In this document: one piece after another, positions 26,910 to 35,120 of the stretch
Numbering within the stretch: the stretch's first letter is position 1
Layout: every line of letters begins with the position of its first letter
Assembly: GCF_024623785.1 (NCBI RefSeq)
Contig: NZ_JANKBZ010000001.1
Coordinates: forward strand, 682,001 to 746,000
Direction of reading: 5' to 3'
Source of the DNA: Archangium lipolyticum
GTDB lineage: Bacteria; Myxococcota; Myxococcia; Myxococcales; Myxococcaceae
DNA length: 64,000 nt
Made by a program: the position numbers and the translations under genes
The notes under the pieces: generated by a model
What the model saw: the letters and a program-made list of their open reading frames with translations, nothing else
The model's database searches: none
What the model was told of the DNA's origin: nothing

Positions 26910-27649
26910 CGGCCACCTCCCGGACCACCCCGGCCACCCGGACCGCCAGGCCCTCCGGCCATCATCGCGGGCAGACCAATGGAGAACACCCCCACGTACA
27001 GCAGGTAGAGCCCCAGGCACAGCAGCAGCGCCCGGCCCTTGCGCATCCCCGTGGCCGAGGAGAAGCCCAGCCCCATCAGGCCCACGCTCCACAGGTTGAA
27101 GAAGTCCACCGCCCCCAGCACCTTCTTCATCTTGGGGGACAGCCCGTCCAACACCGCCAGGCTCGCGGGCACCAGCTCCGGCACGCGCTCCAGGGAGAGG
27201 GAGTGCTGCGCCAGCGCGCACACGGTGAAGATGAGGTGGTAGAGCGCGATGGGCAGCATCGCCAGCGCCGCCACCGACATGAGGCCGCCGAAGGGCGCCG
27301 ACCTGTCGAACAGCCACGCCCACACCCACAACACCGCCGCCAGCAGCAGCGTCATCAGCGGCATCACGAAGACGCCCTTGGCGATCCCCGCCACCAGCGT
27401 CTTGCGCGTCGCGGTCTGGATCTCCTCGGAGATCTCCGTCTCCGTCAGCCGGTCGAGCTTGCCGGTCATCTGCAGTTCCTGCACCACCGCGGGACCGGCA
27501 TTCCAGCGGAGGGAGAAGGCGGTCCCGGAGGCGGACACACAGACGACGAGGATCAGCAGGGGCCACAGCCAGCGGCGGGCCTCCACTGCGGCGCCTGTCG
27601 CATCGAGCGGATCCAGGAGCACACGGGCGGGTTGAACGATGGAGATCAT
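26906..27649 (-). CDS. YIP1-family multi-pass membrane protein
   Basis: 247 residues with about five transmembrane helices in the YIP1/DUF1282-type arrangement: an N-terminal helix (WLWPLLILVVCVSASG), a cytoplasmic-looking loop, then four closely spaced helices and a Gly/Pro/Arg-rich C-terminal tail (GGPGGPGGRGG). First gene of the exporter operon and coupled to TolC by an ATGA overlap. YIP1 proteins near bacterial MacAB-like exporters are of unknown role; membrane organisation or exporter regulation is plausible. ATG 27649 chosen because longer frames have no hydrophobic continuity. Confidence 0.8.
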   Translation of the reverse strand: MISIVQPARVLLDPLDATGAAVEARRWLWPLLILVVCVSASGTAFSLRWNAGPAVVQELQMTGKLDRLTETEISEEIQTATRKTLVAGIAKGVFVMPLMTLLLAAVLWVWAWLFDRSAPFGGLMSVAALAMLPIALYHLIFTVCALAQHSLSLERVPELVPASLAVLDGLSPKMKKVLGAVDFFNLWSVGLMGLGFSSATGMRKGRALLLCLGLYLLYVGVFSIGLPAMMAGGPGGPGGRGGPGGGR

Positions 27650-27858
27650 AAGGTGCGTTGTCGGGGCAACGAGATGTACGCCCAGACAGGCCCGCCATTG
27701 CAAGCAGGCTGACAGTTGCCGCCCAACAGGGGAGCAAGCAGGCGGATTCCTGAGATTCCGTCACCTTGCGAGGAGGTGATGTAGCGACCTGTAGCGGAAA
27801 TTTTGCCGCGAAGATCCAGAGGGTGTATGTGCTCGCCTGCTCGCCCGCCGGAGTACGA
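27650..27858. promoter_or_regulatory. Divergent intergenic region between exporter operon and Clp ATPase gene
   Basis: 209 bp with both operons reading outward, so it must carry both promoters. A small hairpin (GTTG-TCGGG-CAAC) lies just before the YIP1 start. A perfect SD (AGGAGGT, 27771-27777) is followed at once by ATG-TAG, too close to work as a normal start. I could not assign -35/-10 elements with confidence. Confidence 0.4.
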
Positions 27859-30402
27859 ATGGTCGACAGCACGGATCTCGCTCAGGTTCTCCACGAAGCC
27901 AATGACATCGCTCAGAGCGTGGCACAGAAGCCTACCTCGGCCCACGTGTTGCTGGCCCTCTTCACGGTGGAGAACCGGGCGCAGCTCCTGCTGAAGGAGA
28001 AGGGCGTCGACGAGGACAGCCTGCTGGAGACGATGACGTCCCAGCCCACCGAGCAGGATGGGCTCGTGCGGGAGCTGTTCATGCGGGCCCGGGAGATCGC
28101 CCAGAACAGCGGGGCGCGCGAGGCGGACTGCCTCCACCTGCTCGTGGCCTTCACCCGGGTGCGCTGCGCCGCCAGCGAGCTGCTGACGCGCGCCGGCCTG
28201 CACCTCATCAACCTGGGCAACACCGCCCTCTCCTACTGTCTCAGCGGGAGCACGCCGCGGCGGTTCCAGCCGGGCCGCACCACCACGATGGCGGCCATGC
28301 CCCGGCCAACCCGTCCCCTGGGTGCCCCGCCCTCGGCTCCGCCCGCCTCCGCGCTCGCGGTGAGCATGCCGCGCCCCACGCTCGCGCCGCCCCGGGCTCC
28401 GTCCCGGCCCGCGCTGTCCCCGCGCGACCTCATCGACGAGGTGAACGAGGACGTGCTGGAGACCGCCGCCCCCACGCCGGTGCCCCCGGTGCCGACACGC
28501 ACGCCTCCGCCGGTCCCCGCCTCCCTGGCCCCGGCAGCTCCCGCGCCCGCCCTGCCCTCCCCCAGCCCCACGCCCCGCCCGGCCGCTCCGGCCCGGGCCG
28601 CCACGCCGCTGGTGCTCGATGAGAAGCGCTTCCCCCTGCTCACCTCGCTCGGCCGCAACCTGAGCCGGCTCGGCCAGGAGGGGAAGTTGGATCCCGTGGT
28701 GGGCCGCGCCAAGGAGATCGAGGAGGTCATCGACATCCTCGGCAAGCGGCGCACCAACAACCCCTGCCTGCTGGGCGAGGCGGGCGTGGGCAAGACGGCC
28801 GTGGTGGAGGGCGTAGCCCAGCGCATGCTGGAGCTGCGCGGCACCCTGTCCGAGAAGATCCTCATCGAGCTGGACATGGCCTCGGTGGTGGCCGGCACGC
28901 AGCTGCGCGGCTCCTTCTCCGAGAAGCTCAACGCCCTCAAGGACGAGGTGCGGCGCGCCGATGGCCGCGTGGTGGTGTTCATCGATGAGATCCACACGCT
29001 GGTGGGCGCGGGCTCCACCGGCGAGGGGCCGCAGGACGCCGCCAACGAGCTGAAGACGGCCATGGCGCGCGGCGAGTTCCCCTGCATCGGCGCCACCACG
29101 CACGAGGAGTACCGCAAGTTCATCTCGCAGGATCCCGCGCTGGAGCGGCGCTTCACCCCGGTGGTGGTGCACGAGCCCTCGGTGCCCGAGACGGTGGAGA
29201 TCCTCCAGGGCATCATCGGCCGGTACGAGGACCACCACGGGCTGCGCTACGCCCCGGAGGCGCTGGAGGCCGCCGCGTCGCTGGCGTCGCGCTACGTGAC
29301 GGACCGCTTCATGCCGGACAAGGCCATCTCCGTGGTGGACCTGGCCGGCTCGCGCAGCCGCCGCGAGGGCAAGGAGCTGGTGGAGGCCTCGGACGTGGCG
29401 CGCGTGGTGGCGAAGATCGCCGGCCTGCCCGAGGAGCGCCTGTTGATGACGGACTCGGCGCGGCTGCTGAGGCTGGAGGCGGACCTGGGTGAGCGCGTCA
29501 TCGGCCACGAGGAAGCCATCTCGCGCATCGCCCGCGTCATCCGCCGCAACTACGCGGGCTTCGCCTCGCGCCGGCCCATGGGCTCCTTCCTCTTCCTGGG
29601 CCCCACCGGCGTGGGCAAGACGGAGATGGCCCGCGCCCTGGCCGAGGTGCTCTTCGGCAGCAAGGACTCGCTGGTGCGCCTGGACATGAGCGAGATGGCC
29701 GAGAGCCACGGTGTCTCGCGTCTCATCGGCTCGCCCGCGGGTTACGTCGGCTACGGCGATGGGGGCCAGCTCACCGAGCCCGTGCGCCGCCGGCCCTCGT
29801 CCGTGGTGGTGCTGGATGAAATCGAGAAGGCCCACCGCGAGGTACAGCTGCTCCTGCTCCAGGTGCTCGAGGAGGGCCGCCTGACGGACGGCAAGGGCCG
29901 GCACATCGACTTCTCCAACACCGTCATCGTCCTGACGACGAACCTGGGCGCGGACGCCTTCCAGCGCGCGAGCCGCACCCTCGGCTTCGGCACTCCGGAG
30001 CAGAAGGGCCCGGCCACCTCGGACATGGACGCCGCCAGCACCGCCGCGCGCCAGGCGCTGCCCCCCGAGCTGTGGAACCGCATCGACGAGCGCCTGCCCT
30101 TCCGGCCGCTATCCGAGACGGAGGTGGCGCGGATCGCCCACCTGCTGCTGGCGGAGAGCAGCCGGCGGCTCGCCACGGAGAAGGGCATCGAGTACGTGGC
30201 CGAGCAGGAGGTGGTGAGCCACCTGATGAAGGCGGGCGGGTTCGACCCGAAGCTGGGTGCGCGGCCGATGCGACAGGTGGTGCAGCGGTTGGTGGAGGCC
30301 CCCCTCGCCGAGCGGATCCTCGCGGGCGAGTTCATGGCGGGCGACCGGGTCCGGGTGGCAGTGCAGGATGGGGAGTTGCAGTTCCTTCGCGAGAGCCGCT
30401 GA
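27859..30402 (+). CDS. ClpA/ClpC-type AAA+ unfoldase with Pro-rich linker
   Basis: 847 residues. Clp N-terminal repeat domain (about 1-125), then a long Pro/Ala-rich linker (about 130-250), then two AAA+ modules: D1 Walker A GEAGVGKTA near 306 with VFIDEIHT, and D2 Walker A GPTGVGKTE near 581 with VVLDEIEK. No long ClpB-type middle coiled coil is present, so it is a ClpA/ClpC type that should feed a protease. An LGF tripeptide near 709 is at the position of the ClpP-docking loop. ATG 27859 follows GGAG. It is followed after 3 bp by the DUF2520 gene. Confidence 0.93.
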   Translation: MVDSTDLAQVLHEANDIAQSVAQKPTSAHVLLALFTVENRAQLLLKEKGVDEDSLLETMTSQPTEQDGLVRELFMRAREIAQNSGAREADCLHLLVAFTRVRCAASELLTRAGLHLINLGNTALSYCLSGSTPRRFQPGRTTTMAAMPRPTRPLGAPPSAPPASALAVSMPRPTLAPPRAPSRPALSPRDLIDEVNEDVLETAAPTPVPPVPTRTPPPVPASLAPAAPAPALPSPSPTPRPAAPARAATPLVLDEKRFPLLTSLGRNLSRLGQEGKLDPVVGRAKEIEEVIDILGKRRTNNPCLLGEAGVGKTAVVEGVAQRMLELRGTLSEKILIELDMASVVAGTQLRGSFSEKLNALKDEVRRADGRVVVFIDEIHTLVGAGSTGEGPQDAANELKTAMARGEFPCIGATTHEEYRKFISQDPALERRFTPVVVHEPSVPETVEILQGIIGRYEDHHGLRYAPEALEAAASLASRYVTDRFMPDKAISVVDLAGSRSRREGKELVEASDVARVVAKIAGLPEERLLMTDSARLLRLEADLGERVIGHEEAISRIARVIRRNYAGFASRRPMGSFLFLGPTGVGKTEMARALAEVLFGSKDSLVRLDMSEMAESHGVSRLIGSPAGYVGYGDGGQLTEPVRRRPSSVVVLDEIEKAHREVQLLLLQVLEEGRLTDGKGRHIDFSNTVIVLTTNLGADAFQRASRTLGFGTPEQKGPATSDMDAASTAARQALPPELWNRIDERLPFRPLSETEVARIAHLLLAESSRRLATEKGIEYVAEQEVVSHLMKAGGFDPKLGARPMRQVVQRLVEAPLAERILAGEFMAGDRVRVAVQDGELQFLRESR

Positions 30403-30405
30403 GCC

Positions 30406-31266
30406 GTGAGCCCCGTGCGCCCCAGTCGCCCTCGGGTGGTGGTGGTGGGCATGGGCCGGTTGGGAGGAGCACTGGCCCTCGCGCTCGCCGCGAAGCGCTG
30501 GCCCGTGCGCGTGCTGGCGCGCTCCGAGGACAGCCGGCGCCGCGCCTCGGAGCTGGGGCTGAAGCTGGCCTCCGAGAGTGATGTGGCCCAGGCCCGCGTG
30601 TGCCTGCTGTGCGTGCCGGACAAGGCCGTGCCCCCGGTGGCCGAGGAGTTGAAGCCCCGGCTCTCGCGTGGAGCGGCCCTGGTGCACTGCGCGGGCGCGC
30701 TCTCGTTGGAGGCCCTGGGCGCTCCGCGCGGACGGGTCCTGGGTTCGTTCCATCCGCTGGTGGCGGTGTCGGATCCACATGACTCGCTGGCGGGGAACTC
30801 GGTGGCCCTCAGCACCCGCTCCCGCTGGCTGCGCGAGGTGCTGGAGCGGATGGCCAAGGACACGGGACTTCGCGCCCTGCGGGTGCCGGAGAAGCACCGC
30901 GCCGCCTATCACGCCGGGGCCGTGCTGAGCGCGGGGGGCGTGGTGGCCGCGCTCTCCGCGGCGGTGGAGGCGTTCCGCGTCGCGGGCATCTCCGAGGAGG
31001 ATGCACTCGCCGCGCTGCTTCCGCTGACTCGCTCGGCGTTGCGCGGGGTGGAAGCGCGTGGACTGGCGGCGGGGTACACCGGCCCGATTGCCCGAGGGGA
31101 TTCAGGCGTGGTGGCGGCGCACCTCGCGGCGCTTCCCCCCGAGGCGTCCGACGTCTATCGGCCGCTGTCACGGCGCGGGTTGCAGCTCGTGGAGCATCGA
31201 CTCACTCCCGAGGCCCGCGCCGCTCTCGAGAAGCTGCTCGAATCCGGGGGCTCGGGTAACCGATGA
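30406..31266 (+). CDS. Rossmann-fold DUF2520 protein
   Basis: 286 residues starting with GTG 3 bp after the Clp stop. The N-terminal Rossmann domain has VVVVGMGRLGGALA as the nucleotide-binding loop (GxGxxG-like, GMGRLG) and binds NAD(P). The C-terminal helical DUF2520 domain has YHAGAVLSAGGVVAAL and SDVYRPLSRRGLQLV. The layout is like 2-dehydropantoate or pyrroline-carboxylate reductases, but the substrate is unknown. ATG codons further in would cut the Rossmann loop, supporting the GTG start. The stop overlaps the next start (ATGA). Confidence 0.88.
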   Translation: MSPVRPSRPRVVVVGMGRLGGALALALAAKRWPVRVLARSEDSRRRASELGLKLASESDVAQARVCLLCVPDKAVPPVAEELKPRLSRGAALVHCAGALSLEALGAPRGRVLGSFHPLVAVSDPHDSLAGNSVALSTRSRWLREVLERMAKDTGLRALRVPEKHRAAYHAGAVLSAGGVVAALSAAVEAFRVAGISEEDALAALLPLTRSALRGVEARGLAAGYTGPIARGDSGVVAAHLAALPPEASDVYRPLSRRGLQLVEHRLTPEARAALEKLLESGGSGNR

Positions 31267-32471
31267 CCACGTACAACATCTCCCTGGCGGACCTCCGGCA
31301 GGACGTCGCCGGGGTCATCCCAGCCGAGCTCGTTCTGGGCTGGAACGGGCAGGACAAGACCTCCACGCGGCACGACCAGCTCCTGGCCCCCTTCCGGACA
31401 CGGGGCACGATCGTCTCCACGGATTCGGCGGGCCTGTCCCAGCTGACCCAGCGTTACACCCTGGCTCAGGTGATGAAGCTCATCTCCGAGCCCAAGGAAG
31501 TGATTCATTCCTACGGCACGGCGATCGGCGGTGAGGCCATCGGCATCTGGGCGGCCGACAACTCGCAGATGTTCTTCCCCGAGGCGATCGCGCCGTCCCG
31601 GGTCGTCGCGCAGATGCTCGCGGTGCAGGCCAGGGTCAAGGCCCTTCAGGTCCAGATCGGCATCGGCATCCACAGCTGCGAGTGCTTCAAGGTCGGCGGC
31701 GGGCTCTTCGGCGAAGGGGCTGACTTCATCGAGGCCATCGCCGAGGACGAGACCTCGGGAGGGGAGATCGTCCTGTCGAAGGCCATTCACGAGCACCTCT
31801 CGGGCCCGGTGCGCGACGCGGCCCGGGTGCGCGGAGATCTCGAGAAGAAGGGCGCGCTGTGGTCGCTCGCGGACTACCCGGGCTCCCTGGAGGCCGTTGA
31901 AGGCAACAATCCCCACTACCCGACGCCCTTCGACGCCGCGTTCTTCCAGCGGCTGCGCTCGGCGTCCCTGGCGGAGCTCGGGAAGGAGGAGTTTCCCGAG
32001 TATCGGAAGACCCGCACCGTGGTGTTCGTGAAGGTCGACCACAGGCCTCACGCGTTCCTGCTGGACTCGTTCACCGACATGTCCCTCATCAACCTCGCGA
32101 TCCGTCGCATCGCGTCGTCCCATGGGGCGGACGTCGTGAAGTCCAACGGCACCCTGGCCATCGTCCTCTTCCCCGAGGGCCATGGAGCCGTCGCCTTCTC
32201 GCGCGACCTCATCGAGGAGAATCGAGCCCTTGGTTTCAATGCGCATGTCGGGCTGACCCATGGCGAGGTCTACCTCTTCCCTCTCGCCAACGGTGAGCGT
32301 GAGATCGCCGGCAACCCCGTCAATATCGCCTCCAAGCTCGCGGAGGACTCGGGTCTGGACGGTGTCCTCGTCGAGGACTCCGTCGCGCTCGGAGATGCCG
32401 CTCGGAACGGCGAGCCCTTCCGTCTGACCCTCTCGAAGGTCGAGCTGACCGGACGCCGCTTCCCTGTCTGA
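31263..32471 (+). CDS. Tandem class III nucleotide cyclase-like protein, probably degenerate
   Basis: 402 residues, soluble. Two cyclase-homology domains can be traced. The first (about 45-185) has IVSTDSAGLSQLT in place of the metal-binding FADIxGFT strand, then IGIGIHSCECFKVGG and FGEGADFIEAIAED. The second (about 245-390) has VVFVKVDHRPH, VKSNGTLAIVLF, NAHVGLTHGEVYLF and EIAGNPVNIASKLAED. The first metal Asp is kept in both, but the second (usually GD) is GE in one and N/G in the other. I infer weak or no cyclase activity, perhaps a sensor. Start codon overlaps the previous stop, so it is translationally coupled. Confidence 0.7.
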   Translation: MTTYNISLADLRQDVAGVIPAELVLGWNGQDKTSTRHDQLLAPFRTRGTIVSTDSAGLSQLTQRYTLAQVMKLISEPKEVIHSYGTAIGGEAIGIWAADNSQMFFPEAIAPSRVVAQMLAVQARVKALQVQIGIGIHSCECFKVGGGLFGEGADFIEAIAEDETSGGEIVLSKAIHEHLSGPVRDAARVRGDLEKKGALWSLADYPGSLEAVEGNNPHYPTPFDAAFFQRLRSASLAELGKEEFPEYRKTRTVVFVKVDHRPHAFLLDSFTDMSLINLAIRRIASSHGADVVKSNGTLAIVLFPEGHGAVAFSRDLIEENRALGFNAHVGLTHGEVYLFPLANGEREIAGNPVNIASKLAEDSGLDGVLVEDSVALGDAARNGEPFRLTLSKVELTGRRFPV

Positions 32472-32506
32472 AACGATCCTTCTCCCGGAACACGAAAGGA
32501 GTCCCC

Positions 32507-33070
32507 TCAAGGCACTCTTTCCGGTTTGCTGGAAAAGAGCGCATGAAAAAGCGTCGTATCTGGAGGCTCTTTCCACTCCACGAATAACGGCACGGGGATA
32601 TCGGCAATCTCTCGTGGAAGCGCGCTGACTCCAAATGTCGTTTCGAGCTTTCTGGAGATGACACGCGCAGGAGATTGCATCTCGGCTGGAAGTGGATCGA
32701 ACCAAATCCGATGGACGGTTCGCGTTCCTTCAAAATCCTCGAATTCCAGACCGTAGACGGTGCAAACGGGCGCAAGGATGCTGACGCAACCGACGACAGC
32801 GAAACGTTTTGGCACATCCTTCCCTGAATAAGCGATACAGCGGAAGCTGGCGTTGACCGTCGCGGTAGCGTCTCCGATGGTGAATTCGGGCAACTCGCTC
32901 TCGAGCTCTTTCAGGAACGACCACCACCGGTCGATCTTCTTCAGCTCTTGCTCCCATCGCTCTCGAAGTCTCTCGATCTCGGGGCTTGCCTCACCCTCGA
33001 GATAGTGCTCGTTGCTAGAGGGCCAGTAATTCCGGGCAACTGAAAGCAACTGCTCAGAAGATGGAGCCAT
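32507..33070 (-). CDS. Hypothetical protein, possible immunity-like
   Basis: 187 residues, no signal peptide. The N-terminus is charged and helical (EIERLRERWEQELKKIDRWWSFLKELESELPEF), and the remainder is probably beta-rich with VPLFVEWKEPPDTTLFHALF near the end. I recognise no family. The gene is AT-richer than its neighbours, and its start lies 4 bp after the stop of a lipoprotein gene, so the pair is likely cotranscribed. That arrangement is compatible with a toxin-like lipoprotein plus cytoplasmic immunity protein, but nothing in the sequence proves it. Confidence 0.55.
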   Translation of the reverse strand: MAPSSEQLLSVARNYWPSSNEHYLEGEASPEIERLRERWEQELKKIDRWWSFLKELESELPEFTIGDATATVNASFRCIAYSGKDVPKRFAVVGCVSILAPVCTVYGLEFEDFEGTRTVHRIWFDPLPAEMQSPARVISRKLETTFGVSALPREIADIPVPLFVEWKEPPDTTLFHALFSSKPERVP

Positions 33071-33074
33071 GGCA

Positions 33075-33569
33075 TCAGGGAGGAGTGACCACGACAGGTT
33101 TGGCTTTTACGTCACAAACTCTCGTGGCGTGTGAGCCCGAAATGGTATTGCTCAAAACAAGATCATACTCTGTCTTGAAGAGCTCACATGCAATCCCCAG
33201 CGGGGTTTCCTTGGTGGTGAGGCGAAGGATGTTGCTCGCCGCCAGGTTGGCGCACTTCGCGGCGACGCTCTGGGCGCGCTCAACAGGAATGAATCCCTGC
33301 TTGTCATTTTCAATGGGCATCTCGACACCGAACTTGCAAAAGAACAGCTCGTTCGTGATCGTTTTCCTGATACCCACGTGAACGCATGCGGCCCTCCAAC
33401 CTCCCGCGCCCTTGCCTCGCTTTGGAACCACGTCGACGAACTGGAAGTGTCGCGGTTCGAGGCCCCCTTCAACCGTGGCGCATCCCGACAGAAGCAGGAG
33501 CAACAGCGGAAGAGCATGAAGGCTCGTGAATTGCCTGGAACGAAGCAGTGCATCGAGTAGCGCCGGCAA
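33075..33569 (-). CDS. Hypothetical lipoprotein with TTG start
   Basis: 164 residues from a TTG at 33569. The upstream sequence reads GGAGG with 7 bases to the TTG, the best SD available; the longer frame to 33677 has none. The N-terminus then gives a proper lipoprotein signal (PLLLLLLSGC, Cys about 29). The mature part has PMPIENDKQGFIPVERAQSVAAKCANLAA, a segment that resembles conserved parts of myxobacterial lipoproteins with variable toxin-like ends, though I cannot name the family. AT-richer than neighbours. Confidence 0.55.
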   Translation of the reverse strand: MPALLDALLRSRQFTSLHALPLLLLLLSGCATVEGGLEPRHFQFVDVVPKRGKGAGGWRAACVHVGIRKTITNELFFCKFGVEMPIENDKQGFIPVERAQSVAAKCANLAASNILRLTTKETPLGIACELFKTEYDLVLSNTISGSHATRVCDVKAKPVVVTPP

Positions 33570-33573
33570 GGCC

Positions 33574-33583
33574 CATCCTCCAA
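33574..33583 (-). promoter_or_regulatory. Ribosome binding site that supports the TTG start at 33569
   Basis: On the minus strand the sequence is TTGGAGGATGGGCC before TTG. GGAGG lies 7 bases from the TTG. An ATG directly after GGAGG is in a different frame and too close, so the TTG frame, which gives a lipobox, is preferred. Confidence 0.5.
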
Positions 33584-33678
33584 GAAAGCGTCTCCGTGGC
33601 TTGTCCCAGAACGCGAAAGAGGCCAGCCGGGTTCTCCCGGTTGGCCCCTTCCAGGGGTCCTCGGTGTTGGACCCCATA

Positions 33679-33711
33679 CCCTCACCCCGGCCCTCTCCCA
33701 GAGGGAGAGGG
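33679..33711 (-). terminator. Dispersed hairpin repeat, copy 1 (3' end of the 33717-35012 gene)
   Basis: Read in the direction of the upstream gene it is CCCTCTCCC, a 3-base loop (TCT), GGGAGAGGG, then CCGGGGTGAGGG. The 9-bp stem is perfect. A second copy with 31 of 33 identical bases is at 54023-54055. Both sit just after a stop codon in the same orientation relative to the upstream gene, which suits a transcription terminator or 3'-end stabiliser. No U-tract follows. Confidence 0.6.
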
Positions 33712-33716
33712 TGATC

Positions 33717-35012
33717 TCAGCTCAGGATGATTCGCGGTCCGTTCAGCGCCTGACGCACCACCGCCACCGCCTGCTCCGACGCCGCCTCCGCCTCCGTCAG
33801 CCGGCGCAAACACACGTCGCCCTTCGTCTCCACCGCCTTCTTCAGATCCGTCAGCAGCACCGTCGCCGCCTTCAGCATCTCCTCGTTCTGCGGGTTCGGC
33901 GGCGCTCCCTTCCCCGACTTCTCCTCCATGTACTTCGTGAACCGCCTCACCGCGTCCACCGTCTTGTTCGGATCGAAGTTCGCCAGCAGCGGCTTGATGC
34001 GATCCGAGTTCACCTTGATCAGCCTCAGCGCCCCCACCTTCCCGAATCCAGGGTGCAGCAGGCTCAGGTCCGACTGCTCGAACGTCCCCAGCAGCCCCTC
34101 CTCCGGCGCCTGCACCGTGTGCGGCACCACGTCCACGAACAGCGCCAGCGGCGGCGCCCCCTGCGTGAACGCTCCAATCTCCTCCTCGTCCACCGGCGGG
34201 AAGTTCTGCGGCGAGCCGATGAACAGCAGCGGCAGCACGATCTCTCCCCAGAACTCCTCCGGCGCCGCTCCCGTCCCGCCCACCGTCGCGAACATGTGGC
34301 CCATCAGCTCCGCGATCCGCGGCGCCCGGTCCATCTGCTCCGCCAACGCATGGCTCGGATCCAACCGCTGCAGCGACTGCACGATCTGCCCCTCGAACTG
34401 CTGGCGCGCCTCCGGCGGCAGCTGCGTCCGGCCCAGCGCGTCACGGATGTCCCGCGCCAGCGCGTCCGGCTTCGTCTCGAAGGCCGTCTTCGCCTTCGCC
34501 GAGTCCAACACCACGAACTGTAGGAACCCCGGATCGAACAGCCGCTGATAGTCCGCGGGCCCCATCTTCGGCCCCGACGCCCCCAGCGACTGCGTCGCCC
34601 CCGGCGCGAACTTCACCTGCGCCAGCGACTTGCGGATGTCCGCCGCCAGATCCTCCAGCTTCGCCAGCTTCCCCTGCGACAGCGCGTCCATCACCGCCCC
34701 GAACGGGGACAGCATGATGATCGCGTCCGGGAAGCCCAGCGTCGCCCCCTCCGGGGAGTCCCGGTTCGGGAACCAGAAGGCGCCGTGCTCGGTGGCCATG
34801 CGCTCGGCGAAGGCACCGGCCAGGCCCAGGGCCAGCCCCTGGTGGTTCGGGTTGTTCACCTGGAAGGCTCCGCCGAGCAGCTTGATGGCGGACGCCTCCA
34901 CCTCCGACCAGGGGACCTTGAGGAGATCCACCGGCTTGCCCTCGACCTGCTGGAGGGCGGCGGCGACCTGCGCCTGGGCGGATTGGACATGCGGAGGGGC
35001 GGGATGAGCCAT
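33717..35012 (-). CDS. Conserved-looking hypothetical protein, 431 residues
   Basis: Soluble protein without signal peptide, starting MAHPAPP at ATG 35012. Mostly helical, with repeated Gln/Ala/Leu helices. It has blocks such as GLALGLAGAFAERMATEHGAFWFPNRDSPEGATLGFPDAIIMLSPFGAVMDAL in the first third and FWGEIVLPLLFIGSPQNFPPVDEEEIGAF in the second. The first reads like a substrate or ligand pocket rather than a membrane segment. I do not recognise the family. Standard GC-rich codon use supports it as a real gene. It is divergent from the large lipoprotein gene at 35121. Confidence 0.75.
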   Translation of the reverse strand: MAHPAPPHVQSAQAQVAAALQQVEGKPVDLLKVPWSEVEASAIKLLGGAFQVNNPNHQGLALGLAGAFAERMATEHGAFWFPNRDSPEGATLGFPDAIIMLSPFGAVMDALSQGKLAKLEDLAADIRKSLAQVKFAPGATQSLGASGPKMGPADYQRLFDPGFLQFVVLDSAKAKTAFETKPDALARDIRDALGRTQLPPEARQQFEGQIVQSLQRLDPSHALAEQMDRAPRIAELMGHMFATVGGTGAAPEEFWGEIVLPLLFIGSPQNFPPVDEEEIGAFTQGAPPLALFVDVVPHTVQAPEEGLLGTFEQSDLSLLHPGFGKVGALRLIKVNSDRIKPLLANFDPNKTVDAVRRFTKYMEEKSGKGAPPNPQNEEMLKAATVLLTDLKKAVETKGDVCLRRLTEAEAASEQAVAVVRQALNGPRIILS

Positions 35013-35120
35013 TTCGGGTTCCTGTTCCGGGTACGAGACCGTGACTTGAACGGTCGACCCCCTTACCCCGAAAACCAAGTTCATCGCCACGATTTGTGAC
35101 CGCACCTAGGATGGGGGCGC

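Noticed and set aside
27771-27784. Perfect SD followed by ATG-TAG as a minimal upstream open reading frame
   Set aside because: The SD is only 1 base from the ATG, too short for initiation. Probably coincidence in a divergent promoter.
27646-29904. Minus-strand open frame of 752 codons opposite the Clp ATPase
   Set aside because: Antisense shadow: low-complexity His/Gly/Arg composition, no motif, and the Clp gene on the other strand is certain.
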